A stretch of 64,000 bases of DNA. Origin: Cyathus striatus (Eukaryota > Basidiomycota > Agaricomycetes > Agaricales > Nidulariaceae). The first letter of the stretch is position 1; every line of letters starts with the position of its first letter. The stretch covers positions 620,001-684,000 of the forward strand of contig JAOVFP010000001.1 in NCBI GenBank assembly GCA_025738555.1. Direction: 5' to 3'. Positions 23,214 to 35,169 of the stretch are shown here, piece by piece. Below the pieces are notes generated by a model. It ran no database searches. It was not told the origin of the DNA and worked only from the letters and a program-made list of their open reading frames with translations. A program made the position numbers and the translations under genes.

Positions 23214-24180
23214 CCCCCCTCTTGAGATTATACACCACAATAATACAGTATATATATATATATTGATAATAATGGGACTATTAAGATATATTTGTAGAAT
23301 TATTGGGATTTGTGGAAGGATGATATTGTAAATTTATAGTGATTTTGAGTGTGTCAGGTGTGTTAGTTACATATTGGTGTAATATGTTCCCCCTCTTAAT
23401 GTAATAGGACTATAATGATTAGGTTATATTTTAGTGTATGTATGAATATTTTGGAATTGAGTCATAAGAGAATAGATATATAAGTGATGTAATTTAAGTA
23501 TAAAAAGTAATAGGTGATGAATGTATCTGAATGTGTGTAGATATATTTCTGATGGGTAAGATGCAATAAATTGATATATAACCACATGGGAGCTATAATT
23601 CATTGATACTATTTATGTCAAGAGATAATTGAGAGGTGTGTAAGCATAATGATTACATATTATATATTTGATTAGGACAGTAGTAATTAATGGTGTGTTT
23701 AATAAAGTTTGAATTGAGACATTGAGTGGTAGGAGAAGAGATATGTAAGTGATATAAGATAAGTGTAAATGGTGATGGGTGATTCATGTGTGTGGATGTG
23801 TGTAGTGAGAATGTGTGGAGATGTAAACAACATGGGTGTGTTATTGCACACCTGTTTTGTGAGCAGGTTTCCCAGTATTTTGGTTTTGTTTCACAAGAAA
23901 GCCACATTTCATAGCAAAAGTATAGGAAAGGGGTTGCTGAAATCAAGGTTGGTTATGATGAAAAGATCATGTTATATATAATATGTTATATATAAAAGGT
24001 AGATTGATAATGTAATTTATGTGTAAATAGTGATGGATGTGATATATATGATATAAGACATGGGCAATATACAATATATAGAATATATACATCACAGGTA
24101 TGTCTATAATCTACATGGGTGCAGATATAATTTACATGGGTGCAGATATAATCTACATGGATGGATATATTTCACATGGG

Positions 24181-24383
24181 TAAGCAGGGGGGTTGGGGGG
24201 TGCAACCCCCCAAGAGAGAAAAAAGCGGGGGTCTGGGGGCACAGCCCCTCAGCCAAAGGACTGGGATTAAGAAGTGGGGGGTCTGGGGGGCACAGCCCCA
24301 CAGCAAGCTGTCATCTGTGTGGAGTGGAGGAGGGAGCTGACAGGCTCCTGTACCCATAGCAGAGCACAAGTGTAAAGCTTGTC
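24181..24383 (+). repeat. G-rich triple-hairpin block, copy A
   Basis: Three successive motifs of the form GGGGGTYTGGGGG(G)YRCARCCCC lie 50-70 bp apart, each able to fold as a short stem. GAGCTGACAGGCTCC (a further stem) and GTAAAGCTTGTC follow. G runs also give quadruplex potential. The block stays GC-rich within very AT-rich surroundings. Confidence 0.8.
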
Positions 24384-25401
24384 TTATATATAATGAGACA
24401 AGGTGTGTGAAAAGTGGGTATATATGGGACTTTTGGGGGTCAGGGTTTTGATGGGGTCCTGTTGCCTAAAACAGATGGACAAAAGCTTATGACTTAAGCA
24501 TCCTCAAAATGGAAAAAGTAAATGACTAAGCATCTTGAGAGAAGGCCTGGGAAAGTGGACATAGATGTAACTGTGGGACACTTGAAAATGCGCATGCCAC
24601 AATGGTGATTAAGTAATGGCTGAAGTTCTGCTACTGGCACTTCCCTTCCCTTCCCTTCCCTTCCCCCCCTCCCCCCCCTTGAATATAAAGACAAAAATAA
24701 TGGAGTATATTTGGATGGATAATAATGTACTATAATAAATAAATTTGGGATTTCTGTGAGTATTGTAGTGATTTATAGTGTATTTGTTAGAGTTTGAGGT
24801 GTTGTAATATTCTGTTTAGTGTTTATATATTGTGCTCTAATGAGTTCTTTTAATGGAAAAATTAAATAAGGATATATATGTGGGAAAGAATGTGATTATA
24901 ATGAGTATATAATTAAGTAAGTGATGGTTGGTGTAAGTTATAGTGGATATGGTAATGATTTTGTTGATTTTGAGCAATTGATGATGAGAATATTTTAGTG
25001 GGAGCTGTATAATGTGTGTGGAATTGATAGAAATAGATGGAGTGATGATATTTAGGGGAGGGATATGTTTATAGTAAATGATTTTGATGTGTGGGTTGAT
25101 ATTTGGGAATTGAGAAATATTGATATATACGACATGGGTGATATATATGATATATGAGGATGACAATAGGATTATAATTGATAAATAATAAATTATTTGA
25201 TGGGCACTGTAGTAATGTATGGTGGATATATGAATGTTTGAGATGCATAATTTGAGTGTAATGAATAGAAATAGGAGTATTGATTAAAATAGATTTATTC
25301 TGTTGAAGGGAATGAAAATAGTGAAGGCTAAACAACATGGGTGTAGATTTAAACAGCACAGGTGTAGGTTTGGAATACATGGGTAGATATATGCCTCATG
25401 A

Positions 25402-25603
25402 GTTAGCAGGGGGTTTGGGGGGTGCAACCCCCCAAGAAGAAAAAAGTGGGGGTCTGGGGGTGCAGCCCCTCAGCCAAAGGACTGGGATTAAGAAGTGGGG
25501 GTCTGGGGGGCACAGCCCCACAGCAAGCTGTCATTCATGTGGAGCAGAAAAGGGAGCCAACAGGCTCCCATACCTGTAGCAGAGCACAGGTGTAAAGCTT
25601 GTC
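25402..25603 (+). repeat. G-rich triple-hairpin block, copy B
   Basis: Same order of three G-rich stems and the AAGCTTGTC end as copy A. Differences fall mainly in loops and linkers. Confidence 0.8.
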
Positions 25604-26404
25604 TATATATAATGAGACAAGGCATGTGGAAATTGGCATATATGGTGCATGGGAATTTTGTGTGGTGAATGGGAACTTTTTATGTAGGAATTGATGGACT
25701 CGAAATGGAGGGAGGGGTTTCAAGGTAAATGACTAAGCATGTTCAAAATGGATGGATGCAAATGATGTTCAACAAAAGTAAATGACTAAGCTTCTTTAGA
25801 TGTGCATGCCATGATGAGTGATTAAGTAATGGCTGGAGTTCTGCTACTGGCACTTCCCTTCCCTTCCCTTCCCCCCCTCCCCCCCTTCTTAAATATAGAT
25901 AGTGCAATGTATATATGTGTACAATATATAAAGGCACTATAAATATTTATTTTGTGGAAGATTTCGGATTTTTTGGAGGTTACTATTGGAATTTATGGTG
26001 TATTGTCACAGTTTCAACTGTGCTGCTTATGGTGTAATCTGTTCCCCCTATGGATTTAATAGTACATTAAATGTGTAAATATGTGTGGATAACAATAGGA
26101 CTATAATGAGTTAATTAATGATTATTAAATGGGTGTTGTGGTAATTTGCAGTGGATTTGGTAATGTTTGAGCTGTATGATACAATGGCACTATAATGAGT
26201 AAGTTATTAACCATTTTCTGACTGTTATAGGTAGTTCTTGGGCTGTAAAATTTGATATATACAACATGGGGGATATATATGATGGAAGATGATGTTGTAA
26301 AGGGGGATGAATGGGCTGTAAAATGTGATATATACAACACAGGTATATATGTTTGTGATGGGTGATCAATGTGAATGAATGTGTGTAGATATATTCCTCA
26401 TGTG

Positions 26405-26606
26405 TAAGCAGGGGGTTTGGGGGTGCAACCCCCCAAGCAAGAAAAAAGTGGGGGTCTGGGGGCACAGTCCCTCAGCCAAAGAACATGGATTGGGAAGCAG
26501 GGGGTCTGGGGGGTGCAGCCCCACAGCAAGCTGTCATCTGTGTGGAGTGGAGAAGGGAGCCGACAGGCTCCTGTTCCTGTAGTGGAGCATGGGTGTAAAG
26601 CTTGTC
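26405..26606 (+). repeat. G-rich triple-hairpin block, copy C
   Basis: Same organisation as copy A. The second stem is weakened by one C-to-T change (CAGTCCCTCAG). Confidence 0.8.
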
Positions 26607-27256
26607 TATATATAATGAGAGAAGAGTGGGAAACATGGGTATAACAGTCATGTGGGAGAGGCAGTGTTTAGTAACATGACCTTATTAGCACTGAGTTACT
26701 GTATTTGAAATTTAAATGTGACTAAGCAAATGGCAAATGAGTTGCAAACAAGTCTGGATCAGCTGTTTTTGGAATCTTACTAAGCATCTTGAAAGGTTCT
26801 TGCTGCAATATTGCCACACTGCTGATGCTCAGCTGCTGCTCTTCCTTTGCTCCCCCCATTGCCCTTAAATTTTAACCTCACTATAATGCTGTGTGCATTT
26901 AAGCACAATATTGATTTATTTTACTGATGTTTCGCATTTTTCTTCAGATGATTAGTAAGCTTCTTGAAATATATTCTCACATGCACACATACTCTACTCA
27001 ACCTCACTGCTGCACTGTTAACTGCTGTCCTCATCTTTTCCCAATACCCTTCCCTCTTTGAGTTGACACTATATTTTTAATCTTTACACATAATAATGAC
27101 ACTATAAAAAAAAACATTTTACTGTTTCTATGGGTACTGTAGTAATTGTTTAAATAGAAGGGGAAGGTAAGTATATTATGTAGGTAGAATAAAATGAAGA
27201 ATATCAAATTAATAATAAAGTAATAAATTAACTGTACTTATACAATGTGAGAGGTA

Positions 27257-27950
27257 TGTCATAGCCATATCTTCCTACCTTATTTCCGCACTTCTACTTC
27301 GCACTTTCTGACTTGTATAGATCTTGTCCTTTCACTTTCCTCTTCTGCTCTTCTAACTGAGAGTCTCCGAGCTTATATCACCTTACTCATCTGGTTCATT
27401 ATCCATTCTCCATTATGCTTTCTCCATCATACACCAGGTATACTTACTCTCAGCATTCATTCCAATCCTTAGTTTGTACTTGGTACATATTATATTCACT
27501 TATTACTCCACCTTCTGCCACCATCTTATTATTGTTATCAACTAGTATACTAGTATCCCATTCATTCACTGGTCATTGGTGAAGTCATATAGTATTTAAG
27601 TAGTACATCTTGTACTATTACTACTCAGTTCAAATATCAACTAAGTTACGGTCTTCCCCACTTGTCTTTAAGATATACTCATCTCTGGCTTAATCATTGC
27701 TTCCCAGTAATGATTCTGCACTCTGCACTCTGCACTCTGCACTCTTGTCCCTCTCTCACCTTACACTTCCACATCCACCCTGTACCTCTACCCTCTCACT
27801 TCCACACTCATCTCCCACTTCCGCACTCCCAAATACTTGGATCACAAGAATGACAAGGGGCGCAGCACACAAGCTGAAGCTGATGGTCCTTCTTGCCCTG
27901 CATTCCCTATCTTGCACTCATGACCTCACATAGAAATACTGGTCTTGACA
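27257..27950 (+). mobile_element. solo LTR of the resident Ty3/gypsy family
   Basis: It begins TGTCATAGCC and ends GGTCTTGACA with a perfect 5-bp target duplication AGGTA (27252-27256, 27951-27955). Its sequence aligns throughout with the 5' LTR at 34481-35116, including TAGTATTTAAGTAGTAC (a likely TATA region) and four copies of CTGCACT. It interrupts the fourth composite repeat unit, so it arrived after that array formed. Confidence 0.95.
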
Positions 27951-28323
27951 AGGTACAAGTATAGGTGTTCTCATATTACCTGTGACTAATACATAGAAAT
28001 AATTGAAGAACCCTCAGCAATGTGATAGATATAAAAAATGCGTAAGGGTACTGGGACCTTAGATTAGTAGGTAAGGATTTGTACTGGGTGAGTGGTGTAT
28101 GTATAATTATAATACTCATGGGTGTGGTGACTTTTTAGAGTACTACACATATATATACATGGGCATGGGCATGGGTGATCTCTGATATGCTGTTCAACAA
28201 AGTAAATGACTAAGTCTTTTGAAAAGGTTGTGTGCAATATATAATTCATGAGTATAGTAGTTTGGACTGGATTTCCAATTTTTTGATATATTATACATCA
28301 TGGGTAGATATATTCCTCATGGG

Positions 28324-28526
28324 TAAGCAGGGGGTTTGGGGGGCTGCACCCCTCAAGAGAGAAAAAAGCGGGGGTCTGGGGGTGCAGCCCTTCAGCATAA
28401 AGAACTGGGATGAAGAAGCAGGGGGTCTGGGGGGCACAGCCCCACAGCAAGCTGTCATCTGTGTGGAGTGGAGGAGGGAGCCAACAGGCTCCTGTTCCCA
28501 TAGCAGAGCACAGGTGTAAAGCTTGT
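28324..28526 (+). repeat. G-rich triple-hairpin block, copy D
   Basis: Last copy of the array. The block is intact, but the TATATATAATGAGACAAGG start of a following unit is missing, so the array ends here. Confidence 0.8.
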
Positions 28527-28539
28527 ATTGTTCATATCA

Positions 28540-29160
28540 GTAACTAAATCTTGGACAGAAGTTAGAACACTGTAGAGTCTTCAATTTGTCAACTCTGTAA
28601 GAACTTGGTAAAGCCATATGGTACCCACTGATCTATTTCTAGTCCAACTACAAGCACTGTCTGCACAATTAATATGTATCCCTGGGACCTCTTAGATGGC
28701 TATCCTGAGTCTCAAAGGCAATGAACATGAAGGTAGTACCACTTCCATGCCAATATCTCCTGTATCATTCCTAGCAATGCGAAGTGTGGCCCTTGGTATA
28801 ACTTTACAAATTTCCAATCCTGTCGAATAAATATGTAAGCAAACTTATTCAAGTGAAAGGAGAGCATAATGAAAGGAAAGGAAATAATGGAGATGAGCAG
28901 GAAAACAAAAAACAATACATGGAAGTTTGGAACTGTGTAAGAAAAGATAAATAACAAGCTGGGTGCAGACTCCCATACAACCTCTTGTGATGAAACCAAA
29001 AGAGAGGAGGAATATAGATCTGGTCTTCAAGCTGCAGTTTTGAACTAAGTACATCTTGTAGATTATAAATCTGCAGTAAATCTGAACTTCACCCATGAAC
29101 AGCTGCCCACCCCAAGTTGCAATTAGGTGGCTGATATTATGTGATTTTAATTAGCTTTAG
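28540..29160. other. AT-rich island DNA, nothing recognised
   Basis: No frame with motifs and no repeat shared within the window were found. Confidence 0.4.
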
Positions 29161-29185
29161 TATACAATCTAAGAACAAATTTTCA

Positions 29186-29620
29186 GTGCTGATGTAGCCT
29201 AACTGCTGTTAAGTTGTTAAGCTCTTAACATGCATGCAGGCCTCACACTTTGGTGGTTGAATGCGAGGTTTCTTTTTGGATGCATTCAGTTCTTATATTG
29301 TCACTCATTACATTTATTTAGTTGTCATAAACACATAATATGAAAACTAATTGTAAGTGACAATTTACTGAAATTGTAACATGTACTACAATGGATTCAA
29401 TAATCAATTTCACCAGGGTGCATGAGTTCAACACTCAAAAATGGGTACACACTTGCAGACGTTCTATTACCCCAATTTTTAACTAAAATCAGGGTTTCAT
29501 AATTCAACAAGCTTTCAGTTAGAATCACTATACCATAATGGAAGGAACTGCAAGTGATGGTGATGTAGTCAAATATACTTTCTTAACAGTCTAAGGCCAT
29601 GTTGTCACATATCAACTAGC
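29186..29620 (+). repeat. CpG-depleted SINE-like modules in the island
   Basis: GATGTAGCCTAACTGCTG (29188), GAGTTCAACACTC (29428) and GATGTAGTCAAATATAC (29563) match the modules at 8090-8810. Here CpG words have become TpG or CpA (GAGTTCAA instead of GAGTTCGA). The order and spacer (TTAGTTGTCATAAACA) are the same as in the left flank. Confidence 0.5.
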
Positions 29621-29639
29621 CATCTGCCATTGATCATAT

Positions 29640-31345
29640 ATTTTTGCTATGCTTACACCACATTTTCATAGCCATGCATAGGTTTCACAGGTTATATTAT
29701 ACGAGTCTTTGTAACAACAGACCTGTACTACTAGAGGTAAGTATATACTGTATATGCATGATCCTAAACTCAAGATGGTGCTTGATTGGAGACAGAGATG
29801 TCTGAAAGGGGTGATGGGGAAAGGGAGAAGTAGTTGTAGCAGTTGGCAAAATGTGCAGACAACAGGTTGGCATAGCATTGTGTTGAAAGGGGGCAGATGC
29901 TATGAGTTGTCATCATTTGTGGATGAGATAGCTAGTGGTGGTAGTGGTGGGGTGTCGAAACAGCTACGAGATGACACTGTGTCCATGTGGTTGAGGTGTT
30001 GGAGTGGCATTGTGTTGATGAGTTTAGAATGACACTGCCGTCCTCAACAACACTGTGGGGAAAGGACATTGAGGAGAAAGGGGGAAAGGGGGGAGGAGAG
30101 TGAGAAGAGTGATATTGTGGGTGAAAGAGTGAGAAGGGGAAAAGGAAGGTAGTGGTGTCAGTTGTTGAAATGGCTATGATGCTGTTGGAGATATAAATGA
30201 GGGAGCAAGCAAGATGACGAGATGACAATATTATTGCAGGTATGGAGGAGCATGAGTTGGTAATGAGATGTGGTGGTGGTGGTGGTGGTGGTGGAGATAC
30301 AGTGATGGCAATAGTGGGGTGTGGCATTGGGCATTGATCAGGAGGTGGTGGTGGTGGTGAAATGTTCACTATGCTGCTGGGGAGAAGGAAGGCATTGGTA
30401 TGGTCAAGATGATAACGAGCAGTGGTGCTGCCAGAATGGAGGTGCTGGACATGCTTGTAGTAATGTGGGAGAGGAAGAGAGAGGAAAGAGGGTGGTGGGT
30501 GGATGTCATTGTGTCGATGTTATTCTAGTCAATGGGATAGGTGTTGTCATCTTGACACAGAGGAGGTAGGAGAGCTTGATAATGTGGTATCAACACCATT
30601 CTCACCAGGGGCATGGTTGTTGTTGTGATGCAGGGTAGGAAGAGGGAGCTGCATTAAATGATGTTGATGCCTTTCTTGCAAACAGTGTTGTTGTTGTGAC
30701 ACAAGGAGAAGGAGGGAAGAGTAGCTGTCCAGCTATGCTGCCATGAGGCCTTGAGGCATCAGGCCCAGACAAGGATGAGGCAGGCTGAGGGAGGGCTTAC
30801 CTGGCTCTGATATATGCGTTGATGAGACATGTGCCTCAGAACATAGACTCAGAGGTGAGGGATGCTGAGGAGAGCTGGCAATGTGATGGATCCTACATAG
30901 CATCAATGATACTGTTGGGATCATGGTGAATGATAAGCATGCATGAGAATGGCATGGAGCTACATGAGTGACATGGCATTGATATCACTGTAGGCCTTGA
31001 GGAGGGGAATGGGCCTTCTACCAACCCTACATCTTTCTCAAGTTGGAGATGGTGATGATGACAGACTGATACCAGATCGTGAATGGTAGAACTTCAGGTC
31101 AACACGGTGGTGTAGGTAAATAAATGTAAATAGTCTGTTCTTCAAACTTATCTTTAAATTTATGATATCTACCATGGTCCAAATCTGTTATTGATAGTAC
31201 TACTGCTCACAATAAAAAACTAATATGCAAGGCTATTCATGGACATATAGAATTTATATGATGTAGATATGCAAGAGTTTACACTATGTTGTCTTCCTTG
31301 TCCTTGGCATCAAAAATTGTGATGAGCAGAGATATTACATTATGC
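29640..31345. other. G-skewed low-complexity DNA, no gene
   Basis: The plus strand is strongly G- and T-rich and C-poor over about 29760-30760, with a GGT triplet run at 30271-30293. The only long frame (29932-30369 minus) is a proline/serine by-product of this composition. No coding signal was found. Confidence 0.5.
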
Positions 31346-31354
31346 CATGGTGAG

Positions 31355-32722
31355 GAGGACATAACACTGACCCACATTCTCAGTAGAATCCAGTGAGATT
31401 CTCATGAGATTCTCTGATACTCCAGTGAGAATCCAGTGAGAATATAGTGATAGAATGAGAGAGTAGAGAGTTCAGTGAGAGTTTACTGAGACTACAGTGA
31501 GAAAATGTATGATGTGGTCATGTGACCTGTGTGACATGTTGGAAAAAGCGCAACATGTGTGATATGTGTGACATATCATAACCATCACATTTGTCACACT
31601 TTTCCCAACATGTCACACTTTTGGAAAATGTTAGAAAAAGTGTAGTGCCTAAGCTGTACCTAGACTCTATTGTCACATATGTGTGAAATTGTGACATGTT
31701 GGGAAAGCGTGACATATTGGAAAATGTCAGGGGAAAAAGTGTGACATGTTGGAAAAGTATCACATATCATAACCATCATACTTGCCACACTTTTCTAACA
31801 TGTCACACTTTTCCCACGCTTGTCACACATGTCATGCTATCACACATGTGTGACAAGTTTGATGACTGTAGGAAGTGTGAAAGTGTGACATATTGGAAAA
31901 TGTTGGAAAAATTGTGACAAGTGCGGGAAAAGTGTGATGTGTTGGACAATGTGTGCAAGTGTGAATGTTGGAAAAAGTGTGACATGTTGGAAAAAGCGTG
32001 ACATGTGTGACATACCATAGCCATCACACGTATCACACCTTCGGTGTACTGTCACATTGTGACAAATGTGACAAGATGTGTCACTATCTTGAAAAGCATG
32101 ACATGTTGGAAAATGTTGAAAAAGTGCTATCAGTAGGGCACCTGTACTCTACCTAAACTCCACTGAACTCAAGTGTCTAAGTTGTACCTAGACTATATTG
32201 TCACAGTAGTAACATGTTTCCCACAGTCATCACACTTGTCACACATGTGTGAAAGTGTGACATGTTAGAAAGTGTGACATATGTGACATGTTGGAAAGCG
32301 TGACATGTGTGACATGTTGGAAAGCGTGACATGTGTGACATGTTGGAAGATACATGACATGTCAGAAAGTGTGACATGGAAAAGCGTGACATGTGTGACA
32401 TATCATAGCCATTTCACATGTCACACATTTTCCAACATGTCACACTTTCACACATGTGTGACAAGTGTGATGACTGTGGGAAACATGTTACAACTGTGAC
32501 AATAAAGTCTAAGTATAGCTTAGGCACTTAAGTTCAGTGGAGTTCAGGTAGAGTCTTGGTGCCCTACTGATAGTGTAGTGAGAGTCTCACTGGATTCTCA
32601 ATAGTCTAGTGAGAGTCTCATTGGATTCTTAATAGTCTAGTGAGACTCCAGTGAGACTCTTAATAGTCTGGTGAGACTCCAGTGAGAGTCCAGTGATAAC
32701 TGTGGGAGAGTGCAACATACTG
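31355..32722 (+). mobile_element. TGTGACA-rich element with 9-bp target duplication
   Basis: A perfect 9-bp direct repeat CATGGTGAG flanks it (31346-31354, 32723-32731), as for Mutator-like (MULE) insertions. Both end regions (about 31380-31510, 32570-32700) carry CCAGTGAGA-type repeats. The middle is packed with TGTGACATGTTGGAAAA words in both orientations, plus inverted copies of GTGCCTAAGCTGTACCTAGA. The end sequences show only degenerate inversion. No transposase is present. A second copy lies inverted at 40687-42066. Confidence 0.8.
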
Positions 32723-32731
32723 CATGGTGAG

Positions 32732-34480
32732 TGAGACTGGATTACTCCTTTCCTTTGTGCTTGCCACATCTACAATAGATAAAAGGCAAATTCTATTGAG
32801 AATGCAGTGGTGATATAGTGAATATGCAGTAAGGTTGTAGCATTACACCTTGAGTCGGAGTTTGAGAAGTGAGTTATGTTTGACTCTCTCTATCACAATT
32901 AAACTCATAATAAAATGAATACATCATGAGTTTGATCCCCACTCCAAGTATTGGCATTCTCACTGCACATATGCTCTTCCCAAGCTTTTCCCCTGTTCCA
33001 CTGCTGTTATGTAGGACTTTTATAAGTCAAACCTGGGTGTCTCCATAGCTGCAAAATTTATTAATAATCCCTGAAGGCTATGATGCTCTTACAGATATCA
33101 ACAACCTATTAGAACATAGAGATTAGCACATACATCTTACTAAACTTTGCTGCATAACAGTCTAAAGAAATTATATGTAGCTCAACATGGGCAACTCAGA
33201 ACATATCTCATATAGGTATATTATGTTAATTAATTCATACTTAATAGTTACCAATGTACTGCACGACCATGCTTCAGTTGAGCTGGATCTTGCATAAGTG
33301 ATCCTGAGTACACTAAGTGAAACTGAAAATCTGAAACCAAAATTGTAATATCTAACCGAGAAGTCGAAGTGCCAGGCACTGGAGTCCAATTATAATTGAT
33401 GTGTCTGAGTGTGGTCATTAGACTTTCCATACTTTTGGGTCTCAATCCCTCTGTCTTACTTACTCATATTTTATGTTCTAATCCTTTAACTCTTGGTACT
33501 TATATCCAGAACCCTTTAATCTCTGTCTCACAAGTAAATCTTCAATAATAGAAATTTATCCCCCTCACAGTCAGACTTAGAAATTCCCCTTCTGAGTTCT
33601 GACACCTTAGAGCACCCAGGTTGAATGGACATTCACTAACTCATGTTTTAAATTTCTTTGTTTAGGTGTCAAGCACACCTTTACCCTTACAATAAAACTG
33701 AGTCTGTATCTAAATTGTATGTGGCAATGTATCCAAAGTGCTACTTGTACTTCAATTAAGAGGTGCATGGCTAGGGTCTAACACAGATACATCCAGACCA
33801 TATCCAGATATTAACAATGGTTATACATATAATTTGGATTGGTTACAGATAAATCTGTGGATATCTGCTGTATCCATAATTATTCACATTAATTACTTGG
33901 CACAAGCTTAATTCATTAATTAAGGTTCCCAATTGACTAATGACTTATATTTTGAAGTAATAAACTGCTATTCAATAATAAATAATGAAGGATTGCATAA
34001 GTAACTTGTAAATACACATAGAATTACACTAATTTACACTTCATGTTCTTTTGAACTTTGAGATACCTATGATGATCCACTCATTACCTTCTCAATTACC
34101 TGAGTTGCTGAATCAAAGCCTGGAAAAAAGGGGTTTTAGCCCATGAGCCTAAAGCCACTTGGGCTTTAAAAGTTTGTGAACTCATGTTGTGCTGCAAGTG
34201 ATTAATCTGTAAACGAGTATGGCAATGGTTAACTATGGTGAACTGAACTACAAGTACAGTGAATAAATGACACATTGGAGTGTCATACATATGGCTCAAA
34301 TCCATACCATAAACAGTTTTTGAAATATGGCTATAAACTGTTACAGTATGATTGGCAGCCCTACCTGCAATTCACTCCAGTATTACCATCTAGTGAGACT
34401 GCTCTTTGAGTTATAAAAGCTTAATTGTATTTAAAAATTAGATGATACTATCATTATGACAAATGTGATGACAATGAGTG
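32732..34480. repeat. island DNA with SINE-like pieces and a dispersed repeat
   Basis: SINE-like modules appear at about 32820-32960 (GATATAGTGAATATGC...GAGTTTGATCCCC) and 33700-33790. The segment 34200-34345 (GAGTATGGCAATGGTTAAC...ATAAACAGTTT) matches the DNA on both sides of the TIR element at 42801-44472. No gene is supported. Confidence 0.5.
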
Positions 34481-35116
34481 TGTCATAGCCGTACTTTTCC
34501 TACCCTAGTTCCACACTTATATTCTGCACTCTCTGCACTTCTTGACTTGTAGATATCATCCTTTCACTTTTACCCTTCTGCTCTTCTGACTGAAAGTTGC
34601 TGAGCTTATGTCACTTTACTCATCCAGTTCTTATCTGCTCTCCATTATGCTTTCTCTATTGTACCCCAGGTATACTTGTCTCAGCATTCCTTTCAATCCT
34701 TAGTTCGCCCTTGGTACATATTGTATTCAAACCATACTCCACCTTCCGCCACCATCTTATTATGTTTATCAAATAGTATACTATTACCCATTCATTCACC
34801 AGTCATCAGTGAAGTCATATAGTATTTAAGTAGCACAACTTGTACTACTACTACTCAGTTCAAATATTGACTAAGTTACTATCCCTCATACTTGTCTTTG
34901 AGTTCGACTCACCTCTGGCTTGAATTGTTGCATTCAGTAACGACTCTGCACTCTGCACTCTGCACTCTGCACTCCTGCCTCTCCCTTCCGCACTTCAAAA
35001 TACCTGGACCACAAGAATGACAAGGGGCACAGCATATAAGCTGAAGCTGATGGTCCTTCTGTCCCGCACTTCCTACCTTACACTTCCAACCTTACATAGA
35101 AATACCAGTCCTGACA
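34481..35116 (+). mobile_element. 5' LTR of the Ty3/gypsy element
   Basis: It begins TGTCATAGCC and ends CCTGACA, alignable with the solo LTR at 27257-27950. It contains TATTTAAGTAG and a (CTGCACT)n run. The 5 bp before it are GAGTG; the 3' LTR and its matching duplication are missing. No convincing tRNA primer-binding site follows. Confidence 0.92.
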
Positions 35117-35169
35117 GTATACTCGAACTCACACCTTGAGTTCTCATTCTTACTCATATCTTTTGTCTA

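Larger units (their letters stand above)
22430..28526 (+). repeat. tandem array of four 1.0-1.2 kb composite repeat units
   Basis: Units begin TATATATAATGAGACAAGG, then pass ACTAAGCATCTTGAAA, the tract CTGCTACTGGCACTTCCCTT and AT-rich DNA, and end with a G-rich triple-hairpin block closing AAGCTTGT. Boundaries are about 22430-24383 (longer, with a hexamer expansion), 24384-25603, 25604-26606 and 26607-28526. The last unit contains a 694-bp solo LTR; without it and one TSD copy the unit returns to about 1.2 kb. No protein frame is conserved among units. Confidence 0.78.

Noticed and set aside
22960..23331. Lys/Glu-rich and Phe/Leu-rich open frames
   Set aside because: Both are translations of the (TTTTCC)n tract.
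29932..30369. 145-codon proline/serine-rich frame on the minus strand
   Set aside because: It comes from strongly G-skewed low-complexity DNA, with no motif or conserved copy.
31518..32499. Cys/His/Ser-rich frames resembling zinc-finger proteins
   Set aside because: They are translations of TGTGACA arrays; the second element copy does not keep the frames.
35117..35140. Primer-binding site after the 5' LTR
   Set aside because: The sequence GTATACTCGAACTCACACC does not start with TGG and I could not match it to a tRNA end.
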